Origin: CAINDZ01 sp041908585
GTDB taxonomy: Bacteria > Krumholzibacteriota > Krumholzibacteriia > LZORAL124-64-63
DNA length: 7,228 bases
Assembly: GCA_041908585.1 (NCBI GenBank)
Contig: JAYRFB010000172.1
Span: forward strand, 1 to 7,228
Direction of reading: 5' to 3'
The position numbers and the translations under genes were made by a program. The notes beneath the pieces were generated by a model. It searched no databases and was not told the origin of the DNA. It saw only the letters and a program-made list of their open reading frames with translations. Below, piece by piece: positions 6,533 to 7,228 of the stretch. Each line of letters opens with the position of its first letter. Within the stretch, counting starts at the first letter, position 1.

Positions 6533-6825
6533 CAGGCGTCGCCGCTCCCCGGCTCGTCCGCGCTCCCCGGGCGCGGGCTGCCCTCTCCGGTCGCCGGCGC
6601 CTGCAGGCCGGCCACGAGGTCCCGCACCTCGCGATCGGTCCGTTCCAGCTTCTCGCGACAGACCTGGATGAGCTCCACCGCGCGCGCGACCTCGCCGCCG
6701 AGGCGGTCGATGTCGACGGTGTCCTCCTCCAGGCCGGCGAGGATCTCCTCGACCTCGGCCACGGCTTCAGCGAAAGAGAGATTCCTGGCCGGGAGGCGTT
6801 TCGGGCTTGGCTTTCTTTCGGCCAC
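6532..6825 (-). CDS. xseB: Exodeoxyribonuclease VII small subunit
   Basis: Small helical subunit of exonuclease VII, which together with XseA degrades single-stranded DNA in both directions during repair. From GTG 6825 the product has 97 residues. The hallmark L-S-F-A-E-A (16-21) begins a helical hairpin with E-V-E-E-I-L-A-G-L-E (24-33), a turn at about 34-40, then a second helix containing the typical Cys56 and K-L-E-R-T-D-R-E-V (59-67). The tail from about 76 is Pro/Gly/Ser-rich and disordered. The frame is open upstream to 6939, but that segment is Arg/Pro-rich, unlike the family, and lies inside xseA. GTG 6825 has an AAAGGAG site six bases upstream and gives the normal length. It overlaps the xseA end by 59 nt and the ATPase start by one base. 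Confidence 0.92.
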   Translation of the reverse strand: MAERKPSPKRLPARNLSFAEAVAEVEEILAGLEEDTVDIDRLGGEVARAVELIQVCREKLERTDREVRDLVAGLQAPATGEGSPRPGSADEPGSGDA

Positions 6826-7228
6826 CGCGGGCTCCTTTGCTCGACTTGTCCTTCGGATCGTCCGTCGACCTGTCTCTCGATTCGGCTTCCGCCCCGGATC
6901 CCGCTCCGGGAACGCCCGGCGCCTCGACCCGGCTGGCAACCACGCCGTCGACGAAGCGCGTCAGCAGCGTGCCGGCCGCCGTGGCTTCCGCAGCCGAGGC
7001 CAAGGCGCGCCCGTCGGCCCCCGCGGTGATGGTGTAGCCGCGCGCGAGCAGGCGCGCCGGATCCAGCAGGCGGGCGTGCGTGGCCAGCCCGTCCAGCTGC
7101 CGGGCCGCGCCGGCCAGCGGCCGCGTGCACTGGCGCGGCAGCCGCGCGGCATGCGCGTCGTTGGCGGTGCGCGCGGCCGCCAGGCGCGCCAGCGAGCCGG
7201 CAGCCAGGCGGCCCGGCGCCGCCGCCAC
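6767..7228 (-). CDS. xseA: Exodeoxyribonuclease VII large subunit, C-terminal part (5' end outside window)
   Basis: Catalytic subunit of exonuclease VII; only the last 153 residues are visible and the N-terminal OB-fold and catalytic domain are off the window. The visible part starts in the Ala/Arg-rich coiled coil that binds XseB (about 5-52). It continues with the conserved L-D-P-A-R-L-L-A-R-G-Y-T-I (55-67), then D-G-R-A-L-A-S-A-A (72-80) and F-V-D-G-V-V-A-S-R-V (92-101), the C-terminal beta segment of the family. A charged, low-complexity linker of about 45 residues (Asp/Lys/Ser/Gly-rich) follows, ending in P-G-Q-E-S-L-F-R. The Q-E-S-L-F (148-152) fits the Q-x-x-L-F sliding-clamp-binding pattern. 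The last 18 or so codons overlap xseB in another frame. Family identity is supported by both the motifs and the xseB neighbour. Confidence 0.9.
   Translation of the reverse strand: MAAAPGRLAAGSLARLAAARTANDAHAARLPRQCTRPLAGAARQLDGLATHARLLDPARLLARGYTITAGADGRALASAAEATAAGTLLTRFVDGVVASRVEAPGVPGAGSGAEAESRDRSTDDPKDKSSKGARGGRKKAKPETPPGQESLFR
6832..6838 (-). promoter_or_regulatory. Ribosome binding site that fixes the xseB GTG start
   Basis: On the minus strand AAAGGAG ends six bases before GTG 6823-6825. It lies inside the xseA reading frame, so it serves as coding sequence and as ribosome site at once. It is the reason for rejecting the longer open frame beginning at 6939. Confidence 0.8.

Noticed and set aside
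6826..6939. Upstream extension of xseB to an ATG at 6939
   Set aside because: It would add 38 Arg-rich residues outside the family and ignores the strong ribosome site directly before GTG 6825.
1..7228. Search for CRISPR arrays, tRNA or rRNA genes, insertion sequences, phage or defence genes
   Set aside because: No regularly spaced repeats, cloverleaf-like segments, transposase motifs or terminal inverted repeats were seen; nearly all bases are explained by the ten genes.

Overview
The window is a very GC-rich stretch of bacterial chromosome with tightly packed genes. It holds ten protein-coding genes, two of them cut by the window edges. I see no RNA gene, CRISPR array, transposase or integrase. 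Shine-Dalgarno sites of the GGAGG type precede most genes, and GTG starts are common. No taxonomic marker is present. The combination of a zf-HC2 anti-sigma factor with a DUF4252 protein, an M29 aminopeptidase, methylmalonyl-CoA epimerase and a COG4586/4587/3694 ABC exporter, at this GC content, would suit an uncultured GC-rich lineage near the FCB group (Krumholzibacteriota, Eisenbacteria or Gemmatimonadota-like). That placement is a guess from gene content.

Region 1 (1-1230, plus strand): the 3' part of a membrane-anchored zinc-finger anti-sigma factor, followed 2 nt later by an exported DUF4252 protein. They look like the last two genes of an ECF-sigma regulatory operon whose sigma gene would lie upstream. 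A perfect 11-bp GC-rich hairpin (1258-1292) separates them from the convergent M29 gene.

Region 2 (1325-2991): a cytoplasmic M29 metallo-aminopeptidase on the minus strand, divergent from methylmalonyl-CoA epimerase on the plus strand, with an 83-bp shared intergenic region. A candidate promoter for the aminopeptidase lies in that spacer. Both are ordinary housekeeping or catabolic enzymes.

Region 3 (3052-7228, minus strand): a probable single operon, read from right to left. It runs exonuclease VII large subunit (xseA, C-terminal part), small subunit (xseB, 59-nt overlap), ABC ATPase (1-nt overlap), first ABC-2 permease (4-nt overlap if the GTG start is right), second ABC-2 permease (1-nt gap), then after 40 nt a secreted protein of unknown function. 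The ATPase and two permeases make a complete three-subunit exporter of the COG4586-COG4587-COG3694 type.

The most interesting detail is the xseA/xseB overlap. One short stretch encodes the hallmark LSFxEA start of the XseB fold in one frame and a sliding-clamp-like QESLF tail of XseA in another. I did not find a clearly new defence or mobile system. The less-described parts are the unknown secreted protein next to the exporter and the anti-sigma/DUF4252 pair.
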